From: Rhizobium leguminosarum
Lineage (GTDB): Bacteria > Pseudomonadota > Alphaproteobacteria > Rhizobiales > Rhizobiaceae
Reading direction: 5' to 3'
Assembly: GCF_017876795.1 (NCBI RefSeq)
Contig: NZ_JAGIOR010000001.1
Span: 4,490,501 to 4,554,500, forward strand
Length of the DNA stretch: 64,000 nt
Part shown: one piece after another, positions 38,207 through 47,497 of the stretch
How the letters are laid out: each line of letters opens with the position of its first letter
How positions within the stretch are numbered: position 1 is the first letter of the stretch
Notes under the pieces: generated by a model
Seen by the model: the letters and a program-made list of their open reading frames with translations, nothing else
The model's database searches: none
Told to the model about the DNA's origin: nothing
Program-made: the position numbers and the translations under genes

Positions 38207-41200
38207 TTGTTATCCAGGCTGAGCGACAACAAGCAGTTACGGCGCGTGTTGAAGAATACCCGCGTCTCGTTCCTGGTTTCAACGCTTGCCGCCCTTGTCG
38301 TCATCATGGTCGGCTTCGGCCTCGACCGGGCCAATACTGCATCTTATGTGCGCGAACTTCATATCCGCACCGAGAGCGAGGCTAACCTCATCCGCGCCCG
38401 GGTCATGGCGGAGATCCACATCGACCTCAGCATCGTCCGCGACCTTGCCAACCTGGTCTCCGTCAGCGCAGCAAACGGAGAGGAGATGGAGCGGCAGATC
38501 AACTGGCTGCTGATCCAGAACCCATCCTTCATTCATATCGCCGTCGCCCCCGATTTCATCGTCAGCAACGTCTATCCGCCGCAATCCGGCAATCCGCGAA
38601 TCGGCCGCGACGTGCGCGAAGCGCTTTTTTCACGGCAGGCGATGACGCCTGCGGCCGGTGATCAGTCGGCCCGCTTCTATGGCCCGATCAGCGCCGACGG
38701 CCGGGACGCCTTTGCCATATTCTTCCCGGTTTTCATCAAGGAGAACGGCCAGCGGCGGATCTGGGGGGCAGTCGAGCTCGTCATCGACCAGCAGATGTTC
38801 TACGAGGCGACCGGGCTGATGCCGGCGCGCGACCGCGAGAACCGGGAACGTTACCCGCATCTCGACCATCTTTCGATCGCCATCCGGGATATCGGCTCGG
38901 CGGCGAGGGCCGCGACAGCTGCACCGTTCTTCGGCTCGTCCGATATCGACAGCAGGGATCCGATGCGCCAGAAGATCGGCTTTGCCGGCGGCAAGTGGGA
39001 ACTCTCAGTCGTCCCGAACAGCGGCTGGGACGCCATACCGGAAAACCGAACCGAGCTGCGCCTGATCGTGCTTGCCGCCGGCTGCATCATCATCATCCCG
39101 ATCTTCTTCGCCACCCTCCTGCTCGGCGAGCGCAATCGTAACATCACCGAGCTGGAGACGCGCGAGGCCAAACTCAAGGAATTGTCGCAGCGGCTCAACC
39201 TGGCGCTGGAATCCTCGAATATCGGCATCTGGGAACTGCAGGATTATTCGAACAGCCTGCTCTGGGACGCGCGCGCCGCAGCCCTGCACGGCAAGCCGGC
39301 GCAGGAAGGAAGCCGGGCGCTCGACGAATGGCTGGCGACGATCCTGCCTGAGGACCGCGAGAATGCCGAAGTGCATTTCTTCAGCTGCAGCATCGCCGGC
39401 GCTGCCTGCACGGCGCAGTACCGCATCCTGCTTGCCGATGGCGGCATCCGGCACCTGCGCTCGGTCGGCGCCTTCTATACGGATGCCGGCGGCGTCAGCA
39501 AGACGATCGGCATCGTCTGGGACGTGACCGCCGATGCGGTGACGACCGACATGCTGCGCAAGGCCAAAGATACGAGCGAGGTCAAGAATGCCGAGCTGGA
39601 GCTGGCGCTTGAAGAGCTTTCCAGCCGCGAGGGGCAGCTCGCCGAGCTGTCGAGCCGGCTCGACCTGGCGCTCAATTCCTATCAATGCGGCATATGGGAA
39701 GCGCGGCCCCACCGAGGCGGCTCGATCTGGAACGAGCGGATGCACGAGCTCTATGGGCTTGCGCCGCGCAACGGCTTCATGACCGAGGAGATCTGGCTTT
39801 CGCGCATCCATCCGGAGGATCGAGCTCTGGCGCTCGAAAGCACACGCCACTTCAAGCAGAACGGCGATACGCACACCCTCGTCTGCCGGGTGATCGTCGA
39901 GGGCGGCTCGGTGCGCTACGTGCGCTCTGTCGGCAAGGTCCACCAGACGGGGACCGGCGAGATGAAGATCATGGGCATCGCCTTCGACGCCACCGAAGAC
40001 GTGCTGATGACGATCCGGCTGAAGGCGGCCAAGGACGAGGCGGTCGCCAAGAATATCGAACTCGAGCTTGCCAAGAACAGGATCGAGCACAATTCGCTGC
40101 ACGACCCGCTGACTGCACTCGCCAATCGCCGCAAGCTCGACATTGCGCTTGAAGAACTGACCAATGACGGCCGCCGGCAACGGCAGAAATTCTCGATCCT
40201 GCACATCGACCTCGACCGCTTCAAGGACATCAACGATACGCTTGGCCATGCCGCCGGCGATGCGATGCTGGTGCACGCCTCGAAGGTGCTCGCCAAGAGT
40301 GTCCGCGGCAGCGACATCGTCGCGCGCATCGGCGGCGACGAATTCGTCATCCTCGCCCTCGATGTCGGCGACAAGGAAATGGCACAGCTTTCGACCAGGA
40401 TCATCGAGGAGATGCGCCAGCCGATCGATTTCCAGGGTTTTTCCTGCCGCTGCGGCGTGTCGATCGGCGTGGCGCTTGCCAACGGCATTCATGTCGACGC
40501 GCGCAAGGTGCTGATCAATGCCGATATCGCGCTCTACCGCGCCAAGAGCATGGGCCGCAACCGCTTCGAATTCTTCAACCACAATCTCCAGGCCGATATC
40601 ATCAACACCAAGCGCACCGCCGACGAGATCCTTGCCGGCATCGACAATGGCGAATTTACCGCCTGGTATCAGCCACAATTCTCAGCCCGGACGATGGAAC
40701 TGACGGGTGTGGAGGCGCTGGTGCGCTGGAACCATCCGGCCAAGGGGCTGTTGACCCCCGACAAATTCCTGCGCATCGCCGACGAGATCAATGTGGTGCA
40801 GATGCTCGACCGGATCGTGCTCGAAACGGCGCTGCGCGACAAGATGCGCTGGACGGCGCTGGGTATTGCGGTTCCAAAAGTCTCGGTCAATGTCTCGGCG
40901 CGGCGGCTGCATGACGGCAGCCTGCTGGAATCGCTTACAGATCTGCAGATCCGCCCCGGCGAGATCTCCTTCGAACTGGTGGAATCGATCTTCCTCGACG
41001 AGAGCGAGGATGTGGTTTCGCACAACCTCGAGCGCATCAAGGCGCTCGGCATCGATATCGAGATCGACGATTTCGGCACCGGCCATACCTCGATCGTCAG
41101 CCTGTTGAAGCTGAAGCCGAAGCGGCTGAAGATCGACCGCCAGCTGGTGCAGCCGATCGTCAATGCCTCGCAGGAGCGGGCGCTGGTCCGCTCGATCATC

Positions 41201-41380
41201 GAGATCGCCCGCTCGCTCGGCGTCGAGACAGTGGCCGAAGGGGTGGAAACGGCGGCGCATGCCGAACTGCTGCGCGATCTCGGCTGCGATATCCTGCAGG
41301 GCTTTGCCTTCTCCCGGCCGCTTTCCTTCGACGATTTCACCAACGAGGCGACCGGAACGGGATGGCGGCTGGCGTCGTGA
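38207..41380 (+). CDS. Membrane-bound CHASE-like/PAS/GGDEF/EAL c-di-GMP enzyme
   Basis: About 1057 aa from a TTG at 38207, which follows GGGGG; an ATG at 38129 adds 26 residues but has no ribosome site. Counting from 38129: membrane helices at 47-66 and 311-332 enclose a CHASE-like periplasmic sensor, followed by two PAS folds (about 355-470 and 510-620). GGDEF is intact at 735-739 with an RxxD inhibitory site (RGSD, 726-729). EAL is intact at 862-864 (VEALVRWNHP), with DDFGTGHTS later. Both diguanylate cyclase and phosphodiesterase activities are thus possible. The signal is unknown. Confidence 0.92.
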   Translation: MLSRLSDNKQLRRVLKNTRVSFLVSTLAALVVIMVGFGLDRANTASYVRELHIRTESEANLIRARVMAEIHIDLSIVRDLANLVSVSAANGEEMERQINWLLIQNPSFIHIAVAPDFIVSNVYPPQSGNPRIGRDVREALFSRQAMTPAAGDQSARFYGPISADGRDAFAIFFPVFIKENGQRRIWGAVELVIDQQMFYEATGLMPARDRENRERYPHLDHLSIAIRDIGSAARAATAAPFFGSSDIDSRDPMRQKIGFAGGKWELSVVPNSGWDAIPENRTELRLIVLAAGCIIIIPIFFATLLLGERNRNITELETREAKLKELSQRLNLALESSNIGIWELQDYSNSLLWDARAAALHGKPAQEGSRALDEWLATILPEDRENAEVHFFSCSIAGAACTAQYRILLADGGIRHLRSVGAFYTDAGGVSKTIGIVWDVTADAVTTDMLRKAKDTSEVKNAELELALEELSSREGQLAELSSRLDLALNSYQCGIWEARPHRGGSIWNERMHELYGLAPRNGFMTEEIWLSRIHPEDRALALESTRHFKQNGDTHTLVCRVIVEGGSVRYVRSVGKVHQTGTGEMKIMGIAFDATEDVLMTIRLKAAKDEAVAKNIELELAKNRIEHNSLHDPLTALANRRKLDIALEELTNDGRRQRQKFSILHIDLDRFKDINDTLGHAAGDAMLVHASKVLAKSVRGSDIVARIGGDEFVILALDVGDKEMAQLSTRIIEEMRQPIDFQGFSCRCGVSIGVALANGIHVDARKVLINADIALYRAKSMGRNRFEFFNHNLQADIINTKRTADEILAGIDNGEFTAWYQPQFSARTMELTGVEALVRWNHPAKGLLTPDKFLRIADEINVVQMLDRIVLETALRDKMRWTALGIAVPKVSVNVSARRLHDGSLLESLTDLQIRPGEISFELVESIFLDESEDVVSHNLERIKALGIDIEIDDFGTGHTSIVSLLKLKPKRLKIDRQLVQPIVNASQERALVRSIIEIARSLGVETVAEGVETAAHAELLRDLGCDILQGFAFSRPLSFDDFTNEATGTGWRLAS

Positions 41381-41589
41381 TCGACCTCTGCCGATCGGCC
41401 TCGTCCTGAACTGTTGCAGCTGGCGGAGTGACGGTGACGTAACGATGCGCCGTCCATCCGGAACAGCATTTCCGCCACGGCCGGTTTGGCGCAAAGAAAG
41501 GCTTTTGCCTCGACGGTTTTTTGGCCTATGAGTGTCGCGCCTTTTCAAGCAATGGCGCGACCGGCTTTGGCGTGCCACCGTGGGAACAC

Positions 41590-42687
41590 ATGTCGCACAA
41601 TACATTCGGTCACCTCTTCCGCGTAACCACCTGGGGCGAAAGCCATGGTCCGGCGCTCGGCTGCGTCGTCGACGGCTGCCCTCCGGGGCTGCGCTTCACG
41701 CTCGCGGATCTGCAGGTCTGGCTCGACAAGCGCAAGCCCGGGCAATCCCGCTTCGTTACACAGCGGCGCGAGGACGATCTGGTGAAGGTGCTATCCGGCG
41801 TCATGCTCGACGCCGATCGCGAGACGATGACATCAACCGGCACGCCGATCTCGATGCTGATCGAAAACACCGACCAGCGCTCCAAGGATTACGGCGAGAT
41901 CGCCCGGCAATATCGCCCCGGCCATGCCGATTATACCTATGACCTCAAATACGGCATTCGTGATTATCGCGGCGGCGGCCGTTCCTCGGCGCGCGAGACC
42001 GCGGCACGGGTTGCGGCTGGCGGCATCGCCCGTCTCGTCGTGCCTGGCGTCACCGTGCGCGGCGCGCTGGTGCAGATCGGCAAGCACAAGATCGACCGCC
42101 GCAACTGGGATTGGGACCAGGTCGGGCAGAACCCGTTCTTCTCGCCCGATGCGGCCATCGTGCCGGTCTGGGAGGAATATCTCGACGGCATCCGCAAGGC
42201 CGGCTCGTCGATCGGCGCGGTCGTCGAAGTGATCGCCGAAGGTGTGCCGGCCGGTCTCGGCGCGCCGATCTACGCCAAGCTCGACCAGGATATCGCCTCG
42301 CTGCTGATGTCGATCAACGCCGTCAAGGGCGTCGAGATCGGCAATGGTTTTGCCGCCGCCGAAACCAGCGGCGAAGACAATGCCGACGAGATGCGCATGG
42401 GCAATGACGGTGTGCCGATCTTTCTTTCCAACAATGCCGGCGGTATTCTCGGCGGTATCTCGACCGGACAGCCGGTGGTGGCGCGTTTCGCCGTCAAGCC
42501 GACCTCCTCGATCCTGACAGAACGCCAGTCGATCGATGCCAGCGGCAACAATGTCGATATCCGCACCAAGGGCCGGCACGACCCCTGCGTCGGCATCCGG
42601 GCCGTGCCGATCGGCGAGGCGATGGTCGCCTGCGCCGTCGCCGACCATTATCTTCGCGACCGCGGCCAGACCGGCCGCCTGAAATAG
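41590..42687 (+). CDS. aroC: Chorismate synthase
   Basis: A 365-aa enzyme making chorismate from EPSP with reduced FMN. The three family signatures are [18 protein letters not shown], the [12 protein letters not shown] block and the late [17 protein letters not shown]. The start [20 protein letters not shown] is canonical, so upstream ATGs in frame were rejected. ribB follows after 12 bp and is probably cotranscribed. Confidence 0.97.
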   Translation: MSHNTFGHLFRVTTWGESHGPALGCVVDGCPPGLRFTLADLQVWLDKRKPGQSRFVTQRREDDLVKVLSGVMLDADRETMTSTGTPISMLIENTDQRSKDYGEIARQYRPGHADYTYDLKYGIRDYRGGGRSSARETAARVAAGGIARLVVPGVTVRGALVQIGKHKIDRRNWDWDQVGQNPFFSPDAAIVPVWEEYLDGIRKAGSSIGAVVEVIAEGVPAGLGAPIYAKLDQDIASLLMSINAVKGVEIGNGFAAAETSGEDNADEMRMGNDGVPIFLSNNAGGILGGISTGQPVVARFAVKPTSSILTERQSIDASGNNVDIRTKGRHDPCVGIRAVPIGEAMVACAVADHYLRDRGQTGRLK

Positions 42688-42699
42688 GAGTGCTCGCTC

Positions 42700-43803
42700 A
42701 TGTCTTATGACCAGAAGCGCGTCGTCGACGCCATCCGGGCCTTCGAGGCCGGCGAGATCGTCGTCGTCATGGACGACAATGACCGCGAGAACGAGGGCGA
42801 CCTGATCGTTGCCGCCGTCCATACCACACCGGAGAAGATGGCCTTCATCGTGCGCCACACCTCAGGCATCGTCTGCGCGCCGATGCCGAAGGAGGAGGCC
42901 AGGCGCCTCAACCTCAACGCCATGGTGGCGGAAAACGATTCGGCCCATACGACGGCCTTCACCGTCTCGGTCGATTTCAAGCATGGCACGACGACCGGCA
43001 TTTCCGCCGACGACCGGACGCTGACGGTGCGCAACCTCGCCAACCCGAATGTCGGCGCTGCCGATTTCGTCCGCCCTGGCCACATCTTCCCGCTGGTTTC
43101 CCGCGAAGGCGGCGTGCTGATGCGCTCCGGCCACACGGAAGCCGCCGTCGACCTCTGCAAGCTCGCCGGCCTGCCGTTAATCGGGGTCATCTCCGAACTC
43201 GTCAACGATGACGGCACCGTCACGCGCGGCCCGCAGGTGGTCGATTTCGCCGAGCAGCACGGGCTGAAGCTCGTCTCCGTCGCCGATCTCATCGCCTATC
43301 GCCAGCGCAAGGAAACGCTGATCGAACTCGGCACCAGTTTCGAAGTCGACACGCCGTTCGGCAAGGCCAAGGCCCATACCTATTCCCTGCCCTGGGACCC
43401 GATGCAGCATCTCGCCGTCGTCTTCGGCGATATTCGCGACGGCGTCGACATCCCGGTGCGCCTGCATCCGGAAAATGTCGCCGAGGATCTGTTCGGCAAG
43501 AACAGCCCGGTCGATTTCTACATGCAGAAGATTTCCGAGGAAGGCCGCGGCGTCATCGTCTATCTGCGCGAAGGCTCGGTCGGCGTCGGCCACCACGACA
43601 ACGGCCGCAAGGCCCGCAGCCAGGGCCGCGAAGCCCATGCCGAAGCCCAGACGCGCGACAGCGAATGGCTGGAAATCGGCCTCGGCGCCCAAATCCTCAA
43701 GGACCTCGGCGTCAGCTCGATCAAGCTGCTCACCAGTCGCGAGCGCCACTATGTCGGCCTGGAAGGTTTTGGGATCAAGATCAGCACGACGGAGATCTGC
43801 TGA
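42700..43803 (+). CDS. ribB: 3,4-dihydroxy-2-butanone 4-phosphate synthase with degenerate RibA-like domain
   Basis: A 367-aa protein. Residues 1-205 are RibB (MDDNDRENEGDLI, SGHTEAAVDLCKLAG), which makes the four-carbon riboflavin precursor. The second domain resembles GTP cyclohydrolase II but lacks its zinc cysteines: where RibA has ECLTGD and LRCDCG, this has ENVAED and NSPVDF. It should not hydrolyse GTP, so an independent RibA must exist elsewhere. Such RibB hybrids are known in proteobacteria. Confidence 0.93.
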   Translation: MSYDQKRVVDAIRAFEAGEIVVVMDDNDRENEGDLIVAAVHTTPEKMAFIVRHTSGIVCAPMPKEEARRLNLNAMVAENDSAHTTAFTVSVDFKHGTTTGISADDRTLTVRNLANPNVGAADFVRPGHIFPLVSREGGVLMRSGHTEAAVDLCKLAGLPLIGVISELVNDDGTVTRGPQVVDFAEQHGLKLVSVADLIAYRQRKETLIELGTSFEVDTPFGKAKAHTYSLPWDPMQHLAVVFGDIRDGVDIPVRLHPENVAEDLFGKNSPVDFYMQKISEEGRGVIVYLREGSVGVGHHDNGRKARSQGREAHAEAQTRDSEWLEIGLGAQILKDLGVSSIKLLTSRERHYVGLEGFGIKISTTEIC

Positions 43804-43921
43804 GGGGAGGTCCTCTTCTCCCCAGCGAGATCAGTTTAGGCCGTGACTGGCTATCTGATTTCGCTAGCGGATGGCGTTTACAGAGGCGTCTGCGGTGAAT
43901 GGGTTTCTCCTGCGCACCCCA

Positions 43922-44017
43922 CTCTCCTTCATGCTCGGCCTTGAGCCGAGCATCCACGCCGCATCCACCGGCAGTCGTGGCATGGATCCCAGGCTCAATG
44001 CCTGGGATGACGGAGAG
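43922..44017. repeat. Intact REP-like palindromic element (GGCCTTGAGCC variant)
   Basis: Two stems: GCTCGGCCTTGAGCCGAGC and GGATCCCAGGCTCAATGCCTGGGATG, bounded by CTCC and GACGGAG. The stem centre differs from the IS target (CCTTGAG rather than GCTTGAC) and no IS is present. The rest of the 340-bp gap after ribB shows no gene. Confidence 0.7.
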
Positions 44018-44143
44018 TGTGGTTGGCGTTGCTGCCAAACTCGCCGTCGGCGCACAGAGACGCACCGCAGCTGGTGCTTCATTCGGCCGGCACTTATTAC
44101 GGCCTCCCTTGTGAGGGCGCGGGACGGGCAGAGGATAATTCTG

Positions 44144-45334
44144 CTACCCCCTCCAGCCGTCGAGCAACACAACCTTCTCCACCCCCGCAAACCGCGCAAC
44201 CCGCTCCAGCTCCGCCTCCAGCCGCTCCAGCCGACCCGCCGAAGCCTTGACACTCGGCTCCAGCCAGAGCCGCCGGACATCGAGCGTCGATTTCTTCCCA
44301 TCCGCCTTCATGTCGATGCGGCCGATCAGCCGGTCGCCTTCGAGCAGCGGGAAGACGTAATAGCCATATTCGCGCTTCGGTTCGGGCACGAAAATCTCGA
44401 TCCGGTAGAAAAAGCCGAACAGGCGTTCGGTGCGGTTGCGGTCGCGGATCATCGGGTCGAAGGGGCTGAGCACGCGGATGCGCGGCGGAGCGCCGGGGTA
44501 ATTGTCGAGCGTCGAGAGGAAATCGGCAAAAGCCCAGGATGGGCGGGGCTTGGCGCCGAGCGCCGGTTCGATCAGCACTTCGATCAGTTCGTCGCGATGG
44601 GCTGATACCCAGGCCTTGGCTTCATCGGGCGAGACGAGGTTCCAGAAGGCTGATATCTCGCCATGGGTTGCGTAGCCGAGGCGGGCGAGCGCGCTGCGAC
44701 AGGCCCAGTCGATAAATTCCTCGCGGCTTACCTCCGGCTCGCGGAACTCGGCCGGAATGACGCGTTCGGTGAGATCATAGATCTTCTGGAAGTTCGATCG
44801 GCCGGCGATGGCGAACTTGCCGGTGTGCCAGAAATATTCGAGCGCCGTCTTGTTCGGATGCCAGTTCCACCAGCCGCCGGAGACATGGCCGTCGGCCTTG
44901 ATGTCGCGGGCGAGGATCGCGCCGTCACGCTCAACGCGCTGATAGGTCTCCTCGAAAGCCGTCTCGAACCCCTCGCCGCGCCATTTGCGCCAGCGTTCGA
45001 TGATGACCTTTTCCTGATGGCGGAACTTGTGTTTCCAATAGACGAAGAAGGCGCTCGGCAGGATGGAGGCGTCATGCGTCCAGTGCTCGAACAGCGCGCC
45101 GTCCTTTTCGAGCAGCGCAGTCAGGTGCTCGCGCCGGTAGGTCTGGTTGCGGGAAAACAGGATCTGATGATGCGCCCGCTCCACCGTCTGGATGCTGTCC
45201 ACCTGGACAAAACCCAGCTCGCGGATGAGCTGCAACAGGCCGTCCTTGGTCAGGGCGCGGTTCGGTGGGGCGCTGAGGCCCTGCTTGGCAAGAAAGACAC
45301 GGCGGGCGTCGGAATTGGAAAGCAGATTCGTCAT
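44144..45334 (-). CDS. YcaQ-type (HTH_42) interstrand-crosslink DNA glycosylase
   Basis: A 396-aa winged-helix glycosylase-fold protein. The catalytic QxD pattern of the YcaQ branch is visible as QVD in LGFVQVDSIQTVERAHHQ; AlkZ types have QxQ instead. Further family blocks are LFEHWTHDASILP, GYATHGEISAFWNL and LSPFDPMIRDRNRTERLFGF. The family unhooks alkylated or crosslinked bases. Divergent from the bioMNY operon. Confidence 0.87.
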   Translation of the reverse strand: MTNLLSNSDARRVFLAKQGLSAPPNRALTKDGLLQLIRELGFVQVDSIQTVERAHHQILFSRNQTYRREHLTALLEKDGALFEHWTHDASILPSAFFVYWKHKFRHQEKVIIERWRKWRGEGFETAFEETYQRVERDGAILARDIKADGHVSGGWWNWHPNKTALEYFWHTGKFAIAGRSNFQKIYDLTERVIPAEFREPEVSREEFIDWACRSALARLGYATHGEISAFWNLVSPDEAKAWVSAHRDELIEVLIEPALGAKPRPSWAFADFLSTLDNYPGAPPRIRVLSPFDPMIRDRNRTERLFGFFYRIEIFVPEPKREYGYYVFPLLEGDRLIGRIDMKADGKKSTLDVRRLWLEPSVKASAGRLERLEAELERVARFAGVEKVVLLDGWRG

Positions 45335-45475
45335 GGCGACATCATAATCCGGAAAATCTTCCTAGCCACCCGATATTCACCCTATATTCGCCCCGCTATC
45401 AAAAGCGCGATTTGCTCTTTCATCCCCCCGGATTCTCCGTATAGAAAGCGGCATCACATAGATGTGAGGGCTGGT

Positions 45476-46150
45476 TTGGATATTGTTTTCGAAGGTGCCG
45501 GGGTCAGTTTCGGGGCGCGGGTGGCGCTGGAGCCGCTGACGCTCGGCATTTCTGGGAAACGTATCGGCGTCATCGGGCTGAACGGTTCGGGCAAGACGAC
45601 TTTCGCGCGGCTGATCAACGGGCTGAGCAAGCCGACGGTCGGGCGCGTCACCGTCAACGGCCGCGACACGGCCGACGAGAAGACTGTTGTGGCCGATGTC
45701 GGTTTCATCTTCCAATCGCCGCAGAACCAGATCATCCTGCCGATCGTCAGGGACGACATCGCCTTCGGGCTGAAGCGGCGCGGCTTCACCAGGGCGGAGA
45801 TCGAGGCGAAGGTCGAAGGGGTGCTTGCCCGCTTCGGGGCCGAGGCACTCGGGGGTCGCCGTGCGCACGAGCTTTCCGGCGGCGAGCTGCAGGTGGCCGC
45901 CCTCTGCTCGGTGTTGGCGACGGGTCCAGGCATTCTCATCTTCGACGAGCCGACCAACCAGCTTGACCTGAAGAACCGGGCGCTGGTCGAAGGGATCATC
46001 GCCGGGCTGCCGGAAAGCGCCATCGTCATCACCCATGATCTGGAGTTGATCGCCGATTTCGAGCGGGTGCTGCTGTTTCATCAAGGGCGGCTTGCCGCAG
46101 ATGCGCCAGCCACTGAGGCGATCGCGCGCTACAGGGAGATCGCTGCCTGA
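45476..46150 (+). CDS. bioM: Biotin ECF transporter ATPase BioM
   Basis: About 224 aa from a TTG at 45476 (LDIVFEGAGVSFG), preceded by GTGAGGG; a GTG four codons earlier is an alternative. Walker A is GLNGSGKTTFA, the Q-loop IFQSPQNQIILP, the signature LSGGELQVAAL, Walker B ILIFDEPTNQLD and the switch VITHDLEL. It powers biotin uptake with BioN and BioY. The stop overlaps bioN by one base. Confidence 0.93.
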   Translation: MDIVFEGAGVSFGARVALEPLTLGISGKRIGVIGLNGSGKTTFARLINGLSKPTVGRVTVNGRDTADEKTVVADVGFIFQSPQNQIILPIVRDDIAFGLKRRGFTRAEIEAKVEGVLARFGAEALGGRRAHELSGGELQVAALCSVLATGPGILIFDEPTNQLDLKNRALVEGIIAGLPESAIVITHDLELIADFERVLLFHQGRLAADAPATEAIARYREIAA

Positions 46151-46758
46151 TGCAATCGCTCTATGTCGAAGGCAACAGCGTGATGCACCGGCTTTCGCCG
46201 CGGCTAAAGCTGGTGTCGCTTGCGGCCTTGAGCGTCGTGCTGTTCATCACCGACAATCTCGCTCCTCTTTCCATCGCCGTGCTGCTGACGGCGGTTCTCT
46301 ACGGCATGGTCGGCCTGCCGTTTGCGGATGCGCTCAGGCGGCTGCGGCCGATCTTCCTGACGATCGCCGTCGTCGCGCTCTTCAACCTGATCTTCAATCC
46401 CTGGCACGAGGCGCTCGTGCCGCTGCTGCGGCTGACGGCGCTGATGCTTTTTGCCGCCACGGTGACGGCGACGACTTCGATCACCGCGTTCATCGACGAG
46501 GTGACGGCGCTTGCCCGCCCGCTGGAGCGCACCGGCTGGGTACAGGCAGACGATATCGGCCTGGCGCTTGGGCTGGTGCTGCGCTTCGTGCCTGAGATCG
46601 TCACGCGTTATCAGGCGATCCGCGAGGCGCACAGGGCACGCGGGCTGAAGGTCCGGCCGACGAGCCTGCTTGCGCCGCTGATCATTCTGACGCTCAAGGA
46701 TGCGGATAATATCGCCGCAGCGATTGACGCGCGCGGCATTCGGCGGCATGGAAGTTAA
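46150..46758 (+). CDS. bioN: Energy-coupling factor transmembrane protein BioN
   Basis: A 202-aa ECF T-component with about five hydrophobic segments. The coupling motif near the C-terminus (YQAIREAHRARGLK, then AIDARGIR) contacts the ATPase. It overlaps bioM (TGATG) and precedes bioY by 24 bp. Confidence 0.93.
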   Translation: MQSLYVEGNSVMHRLSPRLKLVSLAALSVVLFITDNLAPLSIAVLLTAVLYGMVGLPFADALRRLRPIFLTIAVVALFNLIFNPWHEALVPLLRLTALMLFAATVTATTSITAFIDEVTALARPLERTGWVQADDIGLALGLVLRFVPEIVTRYQAIREAHRARGLKVRPTSLLAPLIILTLKDADNIAAAIDARGIRRHGS

Positions 46759-46782
46759 CCAATTTTAACCACGGAATTCATG

Positions 46783-47346
46783 ATGAGCACCCGCGACCTC
46801 GTTCTCACCGCCCTCTTTGCCGCGATCATCGTGGCGCTCGGCCTGCTGCCGCCGATTTACCTCGGCTTCCTTCCGGTACCGATCACCGCCCAATCGCTCG
46901 GCGTCATGATGGCCGGCGTCGTGCTCGGCGCCCGGCGCGGCGCCATTGCCGTAATGATCGTGCTCTTGCTCGTCGCCATCGGCCTGCCGGTGCTTTCCGG
47001 CGGCCGCGGCGGCCTTGCCATCTTCACCGCGCCGACGGCCGGCTTCCTGATCGGCTGGATCTTTGCCGCCTTCGTCACCGGCTATCTCAGCGAGCGGCTG
47101 GTCAATGATCAGCAATCCGGCCTGGTACAGACGGTGAGCTTCTTCCTCACCGCCATGGTCGGCGGCATCGTCGTGCTCTACGCCTTCGGCATCACCTATC
47201 TCGCGACGGTGGCCGGTCTCGGCTTCACGAAGGCCTTCGTCGGCTCGATGGCTTTCGTTCCCGGCGATGTGATCAAGGCTGTCGTCGCCGCCCTCCTCGG
47301 CCGCGCCGTCATGGTCGGCTATCCCCTGCTGCCGCTGCGCGCGTAA
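46783..47346 (+). CDS. bioY: Biotin transporter substrate-binding component BioY
   Basis: A 187-aa S-component with six membrane helices. Typical motifs are PVPITAQSLGVMMAG and GGRGGLAIFTAPTAGFLIGW, which form the biotin pocket, and VPGDVIKAVVAALLG at the end. It works with BioMN encoded upstream. Starts at adjacent ATGs 46780 and 46783 are both possible. Confidence 0.95.
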   Translation: MSTRDLVLTALFAAIIVALGLLPPIYLGFLPVPITAQSLGVMMAGVVLGARRGAIAVMIVLLLVAIGLPVLSGGRGGLAIFTAPTAGFLIGWIFAAFVTGYLSERLVNDQQSGLVQTVSFFLTAMVGGIVVLYAFGITYLATVAGLGFTKAFVGSMAFVPGDVIKAVVAALLGRAVMVGYPLLPLRA

Positions 47347-47380
47347 GGCGCGTATAACCACTCCCATCCCAAATGCTGGC

Positions 47381-47410
47381 AATGGCCGTCTTCGTCAGAA
47401 GGCGGCCATT
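47381..47410. terminator. Hairpin between convergent bioY and acyltransferase genes
   Basis: AATGGCCGTCTTC-GTCA-GAAGGCGGCCATT forms a 13-bp stem with one G-U pair. No long T-run follows in either direction, so termination strength is uncertain. Confidence 0.5.
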
Positions 47411-47497
47411 GTGCGTTGACGGCCGCGTTCAACATAGATGCGTCATCGGCCAGATCCAGCGATCGGTGACGCGGACGCCGTGAGAGGGCTCGGGCAG

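Noticed and set aside
39005..40678. A 557-codon minus-strand frame opposite the GGDEF/EAL gene
   Set aside because: Antisense to clear PAS and GGDEF domains; no ribosome site or recognisable domain.
44663..45475. A long upstream extension of the bioM frame
   Set aside because: It is antisense to the YcaQ-type gene; ABC ATPase similarity begins at about 45476.
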